A stretch of DNA of 64,000 nucleotides from Uranotaenia lowii (lineage: Eukaryota; Arthropoda; Insecta; Diptera; Culicidae): the NCBI RefSeq assembly GCF_029784155.1, contig NC_073693.1, forward strand, positions 168,259,104 through 168,323,103. Reading direction: 5' to 3'. Shown piece by piece: positions 25,914-37,110 of the stretch. The notes below the pieces were generated by a model. That model worked only from the letters and a program-made list of their open reading frames with translations, was not told the DNA's origin and made no database searches. Position numbers and translations under genes: made by a program. How positions within the stretch are numbered: position 1 is the first letter of the stretch; each line of letters begins with the position of its first letter.

Positions 25914-26146
25914 GATCAGCCACGATATTCACCAAAGAGCCAACGGTGCGGATACAATGTATGTCGGGTTCGATGCTGATCACCATCAAGGATGCCCCTG
26001 CTAACCTCAACGGCCAGTTCAGCGGGATGGTCTATCCGAAGGGCCTCGCCAAGAACTCGACCTGTCTGACCGAGTACAGGGACCAGGAGGGACCCCTGCG
26101 TTACAAGCTGCCGCTCAAGAGTTGCAACACGATGCCCCTCGAAACG
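25914..26146 (+). CDS. ZP-domain protein, internal exon (N-terminal half of ZP)
   Basis: Exon bounded by CAACGCAG at 25913 and GTGAGTAAC at 26147, entering in phase 1 and leaving in phase 0. It encodes 77 whole codons and is far richer in GC than its flanks. Residues include VRIQCMSGSMLITIKD, then FSGMVYPKG, an N-glycosylation sequon with a Cys (NSTC), and LKSCNTMP. The order of Cys residues, the short beta-strand pattern and the xSGMVYPKG step match the start of ZP (ZP-N) domains of insect cuticle proteins. In flies these are secreted or membrane-anchored apical matrix proteins that polymerise to tie epidermis to cuticle. The family member cannot be fixed from this piece; the piopio/cuticlin-like group is a guess. 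The ZP-C half, furin site and transmembrane segment are not visible, so they lie beyond a very long intron. Reading through the donor would give an artificial extension to 26290. Confidence 0.85.
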
Positions 26147-26945
26147 GTGAGTAACATTTGCTATTATACTTATGCTGCCAAATGGGGGCGGATTGGAATT
26201 TTCAATTTATATTCTCCGTTAATGGTTTTCACCGAAGGGAATACGGATAAGTTGCAGTTAATTGAAGGCAATAACATTCTAAAGTCCTAACGATATGAAG
26301 GTAGATGAACTGTTCCATGATATTCAGACCTAAGCAAACAATTCGAAAAATACTATAAACTATTTGGCAAAGTAAACAAGTCAAATAAATACCATCTATA
26401 AAATCAAATTTTATGAATTGATATCGTCAAATGGGGTGAATCAGTTAAAAAATTAAAAAAAAATTGAAATTGGTTTGAAATGCACACAAAACATAAAAAA
26501 AAACTCTCAATTCGAAGTTAAAAACTTTAAAATATACTACCAATATTCATAACATTATGGTTTGTGTGTAATGCAATCAAATCTCAATAATTATAACGAT
26601 AGTTACATCAATACTTCTAACACTAGCTGGATCGTTAATTCAGTTAAACTGCTTCAAATTGAGACAAGTATATTCTAACATAGTTAGTGTTCCTTGGGAT
26701 CCTCAATCGGGACAGGTTCAAAACAATACATGTTCAGGAGCTCTTCATAGCAAATTAAATTAGGGAAAAAAAGCATTTAGATTGATTCCAAAAGTTAATG
26801 GCTTCTAAGTTTAGCTGTGCTCCTCTTTTAAAACTTGATTTTTTTTCAATCCCTGAATGTATGCTGGTGAATGACAAAAAATCTTCAGCGCCATAGTGGA
26901 CAAAACAGAAATAAAGCTGCCTTGTGAAAAGTTTACAAATATGTA
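26147..26945 (+). other. Start of the long intron after the ZP exon
   Basis: AT-rich, no recognisable feature beyond the donor GTGAGT at 26147. No acceptor followed by ZP continuation in phase 0 was found anywhere downstream in this window. Confidence 0.5.
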
Positions 26946-27602
26946 GGGGAGAGTATGGTAACGAGGGAAACTTGGGCCACTCTGAATTTCTCAGATGTAT
27001 GTTGAAAAAAATATATATAAAAATAAGCTTAAAAATGTTAAAAAAGAAATTTAATTACATAATTAAACAAGCACAAGCTAATTCCATCGATGGGGAACCT
27101 AAAATTATGTCATGTTTCTCAAGTGGAAAAGGAATTATTGATGAAACATCAATAAGTCACACAAACGCAACCAATTTGCAAATCATTGCTTGGGGGGAAT
27201 CGTGGGCCACGCATCTTGGGCCACCTATATATTGGTGTTTTTTACACATTCAGAACTTAAAATACGTTTTCTCTATCTGTAAAGTTTTCTTATCCCATAT
27301 TGTTTAAAACATCATATGAAGAGTTATTAAAAATTTATGACCTACCTTTATAAAGAATTTAGAAAATACGTTCTCGAGGCATTTTTTCAATCTTTTCAAT
27401 CATACACAACTATCTTTTTTATTTCGTTATCTGAAATTGCTTTAAAAACAACGACATAACGACAACGAAATAACAGTTTTGGGACAACTCATAAACTTTG
27501 CATGTTATTTAGTCAATTACCTTGGAAATGTAGAAAACGATACCATTTTTTAATTTTAATTTTAAAGAAAAAAAAAGTGGCCCATGATTCCCCACTCTCC
27601 CA
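26946..27602. mobile_element. TA-flanked MITE, 657 bases
   Basis: The left end is TA|GGGGAGAGTATGG and the right end, reverse-complemented, is TA|TGGGAGAGTGGGG. Both are followed by TGGGCCACT about 20-28 bases in. An internal copy of the same motif lies near 27190-27225. The two AT-rich frames inside (26924-27307 and 27502-27687) are not recognised proteins. Confidence 0.7.
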
Positions 27603-27714
27603 TACGCTTACGTATTCATTTAAAGTTTTTGAAATTACTATACGGCATCTCGGTGAGGGAAATATAGTTGAAATAATAGACGGGTAGAAGATTGAAAGAC
27701 TTTTTTCAAAATAT

Positions 27715-27901
27715 CGCCTCCGACCTTGGCATGGGGATAGCGTTCGAATCTTTCCAGCCAGAGGTCATGAGATCGAATCCGGGTCACGGCATAGATAGTT
27801 CACTTTCTGAGGGTCGGTGGTTTTAGCATTTGTAAGATACTAGCCATCATATCCTTGAAAGATGTACGCCTTAGAGTTAAGTAAATTAGATCTCTCAAAA
27901 G
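27715..27901 (+). repeat. tRNA-derived SINE, family C, forward copy
   Basis: Contains an A-box-like stretch (CTTGGCATGGGGATAGCG) and the B-box-like AGATCGAATCCGGGTCACGG, then a body with TTAGCATTTGTAAGATACTAG and ATATCCTTGAAAGATG. It pairs with an inverted relative at 28081-28247. Confidence 0.85.
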
Positions 27902-28080
27902 AAACATGTAAAAAAGGGCGAAGAACATTTGTAATAGAATCCAGACCACGTTGATTCGAAGAGATCAAGTTAATTTTATTAATTTTTTAATAATTGACCA
28001 ATAGATTTTTTCTAAACGAACACACACACATAAAGGATCTCAATGAAACTTGATGTTTCCTCGAAGAGATTCCTTTTTTT

Positions 28081-28247
28081 TAACTCTAATCGTGCATCTT
28101 TCGAGGATATGATGTCTAGCATATTACAAATGCTAACACCACCAATTCACAGAAAGTGTAAATACTGTGTATGCCGTGACCGGAATTCGATCTCATACCC
28201 GCTGGCTTAGACGACTTGAAGGCTATTCTCTACGCCACGGACAGCGG
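28081..28247 (-). repeat. tRNA-derived SINE, family C, inverted copy
   Basis: Read on the minus strand it gives GAGATCGAATTCCGGTCACG, TTAGCATTTGTAATATGCTAG and ATATCCTCGAAAGATG in the same order as 27715-27901. About 180 bases separate the copies, so a transcript through both could form a long hairpin. Confidence 0.85.
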
Positions 28248-31200
28248 CTAAATCAATTAGAAAAACCCTAAAATTTCAAAAATTGCCCGCCCATCCCTGA
28301 TCTCTGGAAACTCCTATCACTATTTTTAAAATGCATATTTAAATGCTATAACTCTGAACTTACATCGCATGACAAAATACTCGTTGTAAAGATTTTATTA
28401 AAATCTATTGATTGATGTTCTCAAACGTTATTATTCTCCGGAAAAATATTTAATTTTTATTGCGTATTTGAGACAATTTCACCTATTACATATTCCAGCG
28501 TTGCGTCACAACTTTTTTTTATAATTTTGGTAAGAACTTACACAAGGCAACAAAATTAACATTTTTTCTATGTGCAAAGAATAAAACTACTAATTTTGAT
28601 AAATTTTGTAGCACCGTATGCAAATATGCTTTTAGTTTTTTTTTCTATTAGATCTTTTTCTAGATATGTTATAGCAAGACAAAGCTATAGAACAGGAGTG
28701 AGCAACCTTTTGAACCAACAGGCCAAATTGAATTTATAATCTTTCCAGCGGGCCGCGCTCAAAATATTCCTCATAAAAATTGAAAAATCTTCATGGGTAG
28801 TGTTCGAAACATATTTAAACTTAGATATTAACAAATTATTGACAAATCAAAACTGAAAAGGAAAAGATAACTAGAATTTATAAATTATTTATCGGAAAAA
28901 TTTGTAGGGAAATCAGACACAATTTTTTAAACACAAAACGTCCAATACCAGCACAAATTGATCAGGTACCTAACTTAGTCTTAGTTAGTTTTTTATGAAA
29001 TTTTTTAAATAATTCAATTTTTTATGATCAAAACTTTTTCCAAAAATTTGTTCTTCTTGAAAGAGACATCATTAAATTCATTTTTTTTATCAAAATAAAT
29101 ATTTTTCGAGGTTTTGTATTGATTATGATAAATTTTCTTCCGTTTTCTGAAAAAAAAAAACACTTGAAAGTCTTCTGGAGTTATACCACAGTGATAAGTT
29201 AGAAATTGACTAAAATTATTGACAAAAATTCTTTTTTTTTACATATTGTTATTTTTTTACGTAATTTAAATATTTTTTTTGAACACTTAACGATGAAAAC
29301 CGTGTATTTTTTGCTTTAAAACTCCGTTTGAGATCAGATGTTGAGAAAAGTTGTCGAGATTACAAATTCAATGATTTTTAAGAAAATTTCGTGAAAGTTC
29401 CAGTTCTCAATCGTGATTTCTTGAATCCCAGGTGAACTTCCCCGCTACTGTCCATCAGAAAAGCAACCATCAATAACCTAAGCTGCTGACTAAATTAAGA
29501 TAATTTTCTTATCGTTTTTGGGAGGGTTTTACATTGTATCGAAAACTTATCCGTATTTTTCCCTCTATTAATAGACACCATTTGCTTCTCTTTAATTTTT
29601 TCAAAAAAAGTAATTTCTTTTCCATAAAATGGTGATTTTTTTTTTTAATTTCAAGTTTTGTAGATGTTCATTGCATGGTTTTTATTTCATAAAAAAAATC
29701 ATGATTCTGCAGATTTAAATTTGTACAGATTTAGAAAAAAGTTAATTTTACAGATTTTTAACGTATTTTGTCAAAATTACTGTAACATTTTTATACATTA
29801 GAAATAAAAAAAATGTGTAACTGCTTCCTATTTATTCAGATTCAAGTTACCACTTAATGATAATTTTCGATTATGTGTCCTAGAAGTCAATTTTTGATTA
29901 AGCTTTACGAAATAAATAATAGATTTCGAAAGCTTCATTCGAAAGTAAAACTCTTTGCATATATTTACATAAATGAGCAAGTAATGAACTTTTTTCTTTT
30001 ACCCACATTCAAAACCAATTTAAGCATTTGTGAAAATGTATCAAATATTCAGAAACAAAAATAAAAGATAGAGATTCCGGTTCCAATCAGGTTTATTATA
30101 TACTCTTATAAACTAGATTGAATTTTAGGATTTATGTTTAAAACGAAGAATTTGCAATATACATAATGTTCAACAACAAACTGATAAAATATATTTCCAG
30201 CTGAATTTTTACTCCAAGATTAAATTCAAATTCTTTTATTAACAAAAAATTATCATAACTAGTTCATTTCGTAGTTAATATTCTCAAAGAACGAAATCTT
30301 TATACTAAAGTCAGATCTCATTTAAATAAAACAGCAATTTCCTGCTATTTGATTCATTAATGAAATTCTCAAATCAAGATTTCAATCTTGTAAAAAAAAT
30401 TAACTTCGAGCTGAATCTGAATCTAGAATTTAAATTTTAAATCTAAACTCAGCATTTTCAACCTGAATTCAAAGTACGTATCCCGAATTTGAGAGCAATT
30501 CTAAATCCTTGTAAGCGAAATTTGAATCAGAAGTTCTTATTCAAAACCTTCAACCAGAAATCTGAATTTATAGTTTTCAAAATGATTTTTTTCTTCAATT
30601 ATTTATTCGTTATTCAACTTGAAAATCTGATTAACAATTGCGAATGATCAGTATGAAACATTCTAAAGTTCCAATTCTTCAAAAGAATTAAGGGTAAAAA
30701 TTTTAAATCCAAATTTCAAAAATGATTTTTATCGAATCAGAATGTTGTTTTTATGATGATTCAAACTGAAAAATAAGAACAATATACTGGATACACAACC
30801 CGAATTGTGAACATTTTTTATTAATTTTAAATAAAATTTGGAACCATAACATCTGGAATGATTCTAACCAAAGCTTATCAGTTATTTTTCCACATGTAAC
30901 CGGTCCCGGCAAATCCGTGGTATGTCATCTTGCAAAATTCTTGCCAACTTTTATACCTTGCAAAATGCTAGCATTTTATTTCAAAAATTTCCCCAAAATC
31001 CGGTCAATATCAAGGCAAATTTGGGAATTATTCCGTAGAAATCATTAAGAGAAACACTTGTAATTTTTTTTTATCGAAACACATCAGTCTCATTAAGTCA
31101 TATTTTTAACTAGCAGAAATTCATTCATTTTTGTTTTGATAACAATGTCTATCAACAAGAAAGTTTTTTTGAAAAACCTCAGTAGAATTGAAGACCTGGG

Positions 31201-31348
31201 ATAAGTTTTCAGGCCTTAGTTCTGAGATTATGATTCTTGAATCATCATATACCGTCATCAAAATTTGATTGAGAATTTGAAATTTTGAGTTCAGAGAAGA
31301 ACATTTCGCTTGGCATTTTTGGACCCTCATGGGGGTGGTTTAGCTCTC
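28248..31348. other. AT-rich noncoding stretch
   Basis: No gene recognised. At 28695 the sequence CAGGAGTGAGCAACC, with GCGGGCCGCGC 60 bases later, resembles one end of a hAT-type repeat, but no matching second end was found. A segment at 30900-31070 resembles 57640-57800. Confidence 0.45.
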
Positions 31349-31541
31349 AAATATGGTAAGATTAGTAAAGTTAATTGATTTTGCTCAAATAAAATGTAAA
31401 CGTGATCCTATTTTCGTGAACTTTCAATGAAACTTAAGCAAACTGCATCACAGAAATTTTTTTCACTGAATTTTTGGGTAAAATCACAGAAATTCAGATT
31501 TTTTTTCTTCCAAAGCAGAGAGTTTTTTTCGGCAAGCTTGC
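31349..31541 (+). mobile_element. Left-truncated relative of the hAT MITE at 57917
   Basis: Runs in parallel with 58115-58303: AAATATGGTAAGATTAG, TTAATTGATTTTGCTCAA, CATCACAGAAA, CACTGAATTTTTGGG, and the terminal TTTTTTTCGGCAAGCTTG. It is diverged and lacks the left end. The 82-codon frame here is not a real protein. Confidence 0.7.
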
Positions 31542-34500
31542 AGACGACCCATAATAATTTTCAACTTATTTGGTTAACTTTAAGGGGTTCCTTACCGTTG
31601 CTCAAATTAGTACATATTGCATTTTATCATCTTTTTTTAACAAACACAACAAATCACTGTTTTGGTTCTCATTGACGTTAACAAATATGATTGATCAAAT
31701 CCCTACAAAATTTGAAATAAGTTCGTAGAAAACCGTATGATGATTCGGGCTAAAATAAAAATAAGTTGTTGATCTAAAAAGAAAGTTTCTTTCAGAGAAA
31801 ATATATGTTAGTAAGCCAATTTCCCTACCTTTAGACCCATATAGAAATGCGCTCATCTTTGCCCTCTACCGATCAATTTTTATAGTCAGAACTTGATTAA
31901 AATTGAACATTTCACTAAAGTTTAAAACAATATTTAGTCATTATTCTACGACTTTCAAGTTCGAGTCTATGGTAAGCAAATGTTTAACTAATTAAATTTC
32001 TATTAACAACATGCTGAATCAAAAACTCCGCAATGTGAAAGTTTTCACCTGCCATGTGATTCAAATTTATTTTTAATTTGTTTTATAGTTGCCTATGTAT
32101 TTTGGTTGCCACTTCTAAGCTTGAAATTTGGAGTTCTGGTTTTACAATTTATTAGCTTAGTCTGGGTTTGAGTTGAATAAGATCACTTCTAATTTTGAAG
32201 TAGAAAGTAATATTTCACACGATTTTATTTTAATGTCAAATTTTGAAAACATATGAAATATCAGCATAGTTAGGAACACGTGTGAAACGGGTTTATAACG
32301 AAAGCTGTTTTGATTTTATATTTACTTGAGTGATTTTTGTTATAAAGAATATCCCATCCCCGTCTGTTGTGCCATGTGCTCTTATACCATTTATTGGAAG
32401 ATAAATTTTAAAATAATAATCTAACATTACGCAACCCAAAGCAAAATATGTTGCGAAATAATATCTTGAACGAGGAAATAAGTTGCTCTGCTAATACCCT
32501 TTTCATGGGCAGCGCCATTTTTGGCGATATACGTTTTTTTTTTCTTCCCCCACACCACTTTCAGGGAGCGTCAAAGTCAAGAACAAAGTGATTTCCACTC
32601 TCAGCCCAACACAACATACAGAATCTCCAACACAATATATATGAAGGTATACGATTCTAGCTCTCAAACCGGTTCCGGCTTCAAGAAAGACTGGGTTCTC
32701 CCCTGCGCGTTTTTGAATGTCATAGCCAATGACCATAGACTTCCTTTTTTCGTGCGATCTTCGTGGGTTGCGCGACTGTTGATGAATAATATTCCTTCGC
32801 TAGAATCAGTATGAAAGAAGAAAAAAAACCTGACAACAAACTTCTAAAGTTGAACAGCCGGATTCAAAAGCACAAACAGCCACACGAAACATGCGGACTC
32901 AGAAGTGTTCGTGGGATGCTCAGGTATTCGCCACTTGGTGCAAAGTTCTCTAGAACTTGCACAAATCCGGAACGGGTTTCGGTTAATTACATCTAACCGT
33001 TTCTCTCCAGCTGGTAAACTGTTTATTGATGTAGGATGAGCTGTTTCATAAAATACAAAAAATAATATGAAACGAAACACCTCCACCCAAGCGTCAAGAT
33101 CATCTCGTCCTCTAAAAAACCAGTTCCGATGGGCGTGTGCGGACGATCGGCATTGAAAATCTTTGAAAAATAGCCCTTCTGGAGGTCGAATCGGTGGAAT
33201 TTTTTAACACCTCTCTTCCCAATCGCCCATCGTCGTCATTGCGAGGGCTTCTGGTGAATCGAAGGTGATGCATTTTTATAGCACAGCATTAGCGTCCAGA
33301 CAGCTGTTAATAGATTTAGATAACACGGCAGCGGCAAGACCGGTGCAATCAAAGAGATGGCTTTCTTATGCAAATGCAAATGCGCTACCTATTGAGCCCT
33401 CAGGTTCAAGGTGATAAACACGGGTTTTTGTTGAGTGGAGAACACCTAACACGAAGTGGAGTGGTTTTGAGCCCATCAGTATTGTAATGGCTCTAACTAT
33501 CCCTAACTCTTAGACTGTTACTATTAATAGAACAAATTCTTGTCTTTATGGTCTGCTTTCTGATAAAAATTTCGAAAACACAATCAGTCAAATTGTTCAC
33601 TCTAAACAAAAAAATAATACTTTCCAAGGTAAAAATTGATTTTCAATTGAAGAATAAATGACATATTCCACGCGTTTCTACCATCAACAAGTGATTTTAT
33701 CCGTTCTCAAATAAAAAAAAATCTAAAATCATCAGTGATTTCAACAGATCAAATCACAAAAAAAAAACCAACGGAATAGACGAGAAATTTTTTTTCACAT
33801 TTAATTTTGAATATCAAAGTTTTTAATGGAAAAAGTGTAAGTTTTGACAACATTTACAGTATTTTTAACAACAAATCTATAGATTAATATTTTCGCAATT
33901 GGCATAGTACGCTTTGAAGTCAACAAAACCTGCTCCACTGTGTAGAAATAGAGATTTTTTTTATGTTTAAAACAGTTGTTTTGAAAAGCGATCAAAACTG
34001 TTGCAGACGAAGGAATTCACGTCATAAAAAAAAGGAAACTTTGTCATTTGGCGAGGATCATTTTACATTTTCAAACAAAAAGAACAAAGATCTTCTTTGA
34101 ATATGACAAGACGATTCTGAAAAACTAAGTTTTATAGAAATCGGTTGTAATCCAGCTAAATTACAACAGCGCGAATAAATTAATTCACGTCACAAAATTT
34201 GAATTATTGTTAGAATTTTTACGGAAATATGCTCTTAACGCTATCTTGATCCTCCATATGGTCGGATTGTTACAAATCGAACATGATTTGGATAATTTTT
34301 TTAACCCTTCAAAGCTATTTGTCAAATATCCGTTTCGGGAAAATACCCAGCTAACATGAAATCGTAATAGAAATGATAATCCAAATCGAATATTTAGATA
34401 TTTTCAATAACCATCGTAAACAAGTTGGTATTGAGTGATTTTCTATCATTCATTTACGACAAGCTTTGCCCAAAACAAGTTGAATCGGATAGCAGTTAAG

Positions 34501-34629
34501 TCAATTCGTAAATATGTCTCCAAAGAGTTGAGAATATGCTAATTCGACATTTACGATTTGAGTGAACTGATTTACGATAAATGACGATCCTTCCTTCTTT
34601 CTTCCTTTGACCGGTTCGTGAACAGAAAA
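31542..34629. other. Noncoding stretch with GC-richer segments
   Basis: AT-rich except about 32500-33420. Within that, 32520-32815 is open on both strands without family resemblance. The part around 33365-33390 carries overlapping ATGCAAAT octamers, a POU-factor motif. It could be a regulatory module; there is no direct support. Confidence 0.4.
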
Positions 34630-34879
34630 TATACACTGAACCCAAATTCACTCTTAAAATACACATGATTTTTCACTTAAAAACAAGGATCCAGTGATTT
34701 TCTTCCATTCAAGTGCGACATATACATTTCACTTGGCAGTCACTTAAATTTCAAGTGAATTCATCCACATTCACTTCAGTGGTCACTTGAATTTGAAGTG
34801 AGAAAAAAATATTCACTTCCCCATCACTTGAATTTCAAGTGGATGTCGGGTTGTAATTTGTTTATTTTCAGAGTTCAAA

Positions 34880-34958
34880 ATGGCAAATTCTAAAGAGCAG
34901 CGTTTAAAGCTTATGCTGGATTTGGATTTTCCCAATTCTTTAATAGGCGATTTTGGCG
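34880..34958 (+). CDS. Small two-exon gene inside the element, exon 1
   Basis: ATG at 34880 in the context TTCAAAATGG. It encodes MANSKEQRLKLMLDLDFPNS followed by LIGDFG and one extra base, G, then a donor GGCG|GTAGTT at 34959. The next exon begins with two bases that complete an Ala codon. Read through, the frame meets TGA or TAA soon after. The peptide is charged and leucine-rich, like the start of a DNA-binding or transposase protein, but I do not recognise it. Confidence 0.45.
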
Positions 34959-35017
34959 GTAGTTTGTGTTAAACGTGATGTGAGAAAAAGTTATTTAAAG
35001 GTGTTATCATGTTTCAG

Positions 35018-35151
35018 CTTGTGGGTTGAACTGGACAGATTTTCTGGTTTGCAGCAGGGAAGATTTAGAAGTCGCACTATCCGCAGTAACCGATCTGCCT
35101 TGGGATTACGATGAAATTTTCCAACCAATAAATTTATGGCGAAAGCGTAAT
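35018..35151 (+). CDS. Small two-exon gene inside the element, exon 2
   Basis: Acceptor TGTTTCAG at 35017, donor GTAAGTATT at 35152. Entering with two bases and leaving in phase 0, it has 44 open codons including CGLNWTDFLVC, LEVALSAVTDLPWDYDEI and INLWRKRN. Composition and residue order look like real protein rather than AT-rich noise, and the phase matches exon 1 across a 59-base intron, a normal size for insects. Without splicing at 35152 the frame stops three codons on, giving about 74 residues. Function unknown. It may be the 5' part of a lost transposase gene or a captured host exon. Confidence 0.5.
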
Positions 35152-35430
35152 GTAAGTATTTGAAATCGAAGTGCTGTTCTACAAATGTTATTTTATTTAA
35201 AAATGTGAGAGATAATTAACTAGAAACTTACTTAGAAATTCAGATAAATTTCACTCGAACGTCATAGTGTAATTCACTTGACCGGTCACTTAAGTGAATT
35301 CACTTGACCCATCACTTAAAATTCAAATGAAATTACGTATGGCGAGAATTTACTACAGATGTCACTTATTTTTTAAGTGAAAATTATTTTGGGTGTAACA
35401 TATAGAGCTATAACGCACATCATTTCAACT

Positions 35431-35500
35431 GATGAGTTGGCATCGTGGTAAGATACCGGACAGACAACTCGGAGGCTGGGGTTCAAATCTCGGTCGGGGA
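35431..35500 (+). repeat. tRNA-like SINE head
   Basis: A box GTTGGCATCGTGGTAAGA and B box GGGGTTCAAATCTCGGTC, spaced as in a tRNA. It directly follows the end of the subterminal-palindrome element. It does not form a complete cloverleaf with acceptor stem, so it is taken as a SINE, not a tRNA gene. The 74-codon frame over it (35445-35669) is spurious. Confidence 0.6.
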
Positions 35501-35812
35501 AATTTTTTTTTTCGTTTTATTCAAATCACTTCAAACCGTATATTTTGCTTTTTGTGGGGAAATCGAATCGTTAAAATCTTGTCATTGTAGATATATCGCC
35601 TCCACTTTTATAGCTATATGCTATTTTGGTAAGTTTAATACAATCTTTTCATCTGGTATATTCGTTTGATTAATTCTGTTGTTCCTGCGATATACCCTCT
35701 TAAATGTTTGCTGGGATATGGCCGATAGTTTCCCTGGCCGCAAACGTTAACCTATTTTGATAATATTAGATTCATTGTTAAAGTAATTTACTCTAATTTC
35801 AAAATATTTCAG

Positions 35813-37110
35813 AAAGTCTGTTTCACATAGAATCTGGTCGGATAAAATAGACCAATTCTCCGCAAAGAAATAACGTACAACCGAAGTAAAAATGTCATTT
35901 TGTAGGGTTTTTATTGCACTTTAAGGAAAAAAAATACCTTAAAATCATTCGTCAGCATTTCGGATGAATTTTCGAACTTTTTTTGTGATACCACCCATCA
36001 TTTTCTGCACAGTACTGCTGGTAACCTCATTCGCCATCTTGTTCCACCATTTTTCCATTTGAGCGGGGTTTTTCAAGGTTCTGCCACATTACTGCAGTTT
36101 GCCTTAACTATTGCCCAATATTTCTCAATTGGTCGAAAATCCGGACAGTTTGGTGGATTGATACTTTTCCCAATAAAATCGATCTTGTTCTCCTAATACC
36201 ACTTAACGACATCCCGGCTGTAGTGGCAGCTTGCCAGGTCCGGCCAGAACTTTACCGGACCTTTGTGGGACCGAATGAATGGCAAAACCCTCTTCTGGAG
36301 ACATTCTTCTTTGTAAACAATTCCATTCATTGTGTCCCCAGTGATGAAAATCTTAGTCTTCTCCCCACAATCACAGATGCCTTGCCAAATCATCAACTTA
36401 CGAGCAAATTTATCTGCGAAAACAAACTTGAATCTACCCGCAACATTCCCCTTTACGCTTCGCAAGGTAAAATTTGTTATCGGGTATTTGTCCAAAATCC
36501 ATTATGACGTAAGTTTCGTCGTCCATCAAAATGCATACTTGGTCAACACTTTCTCGTACAACTTCCTTGCCCTGGTTTTGGCAACCAGGTTTTGTTTCAA
36601 CGTCCTGTTGGGGTGTTTGCTTGCATGATATGACCGCAAGCCTTCTCGCGAACAAATTCGTCAAGCTGTACTGTGATTCGTCTTGAACTTTTTCGCCAAA
36701 TCACGCTAGGAGATTCCAGGATTATTGTGAACTGATCGAATTACCTTTGCCCGCAGCTTCCGGTCATATGTTCCACTTTTACGCCTGGTTTGTTTTGCTC
36801 GATCCACCGTAAGGGTCTCCCGGTAACGCTGCAGCACCGAATTTACAGTCGATATTGGATATTTCAGGAATTTCGCGATCTTTATCCCTGACCACGTCGG
36901 TTTCTCTACGTGAGTGTGCAGAATTTTCTCTCGCCTTTCACGTTCCATCGTCGATAACTTTTGACTGACTGCTTCAATCTTGATGAAATTTTCACCACTC
37001 GGTAAACAAACCATCCGTATCAAAACACTGTTAATAGATTCGCGATGTGACAACTAGGGGCCCTGCAGTAAATGAAAAGATGCGAACAGATTCTATGTGA
37101 AACGGACTTT
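35813..37110 (-). mobile_element. DD37E mariner, second family, full length but decayed
   Basis: 1298 bases. The left end is AAAGTCTGTTTCACATAGAA and the right end, reverse-complemented, AAAGTCCGTTTCACATAGAA, with similarity continuing through TCTGKTCG. The flanking TA is kept on the right and appears mutated on the left. The termini differ from those at 21745 and 52302, so this is another family. The transposase remnant is on the minus strand. Confidence 0.85.
35945..37053 (-). pseudogene. DD37E transposase remnant, second family
   Basis: Read on the minus strand. The N-terminal part (about 36706-37000) has a helix-turn-helix region including WSGIKIAKFLKYPISTVNS. The middle carries LMDDETYV with the first catalytic Asp. 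Then come KFVFADKFARKLMIWQG and KFWPDLASCHY with the second Asp, and RPIEKYWAIVK with the Glu 37 residues further on, so it is again DD37E. Several frameshifts and stops (one at the codon after KWY, about 36195) break the frame into at least three pieces. Not functional. Related to the deleted copy at 55700-56314. Confidence 0.85.

Larger units (their letters stand above)
34630..35404. mobile_element. DNA element with subterminal CACTTGAA palindromes
   Basis: The outer ends are TATACACTGAACCCAAA on the left and, reverse-complemented, TATATGTTACACCCAAAA on the right. Both are followed by TTTTCACTTAA. Between the ends and the centre lie many copies of TCACTT/AAGTGA arranged as palindromes (34735-34850 and 35265-35395). 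Subterminal repeats of this kind often bind transposase. The centre holds a two-exon open frame, listed separately. The class is not certain; a 4-base TATA target duplication is possible. Confidence 0.6.

Noticed and set aside
25841..26290. A 149-codon single-exon protein
   Set aside because: Only 25914-26146 has coding composition and ZP similarity. The start and end of the open frame are intron sequence beyond clear splice sites.
28695..28790. A hAT-like end starting CAGGAGTGAGCAACC
   Set aside because: Looks like a known repeat terminus, but no partner end or second CTATAGAA duplication was found downstream.
32503..33086. Open frames of 60-97 codons on both strands
   Set aside because: They overlap one another, match no family, and do not continue the ZP frame from 26146 (a stop follows the nearest acceptor).
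35431..35500. A tRNA gene
   Set aside because: A and B boxes are present but no acceptor stem pairs across the ends. Treated as a SINE head, as are 18618, 25163 and 43675.
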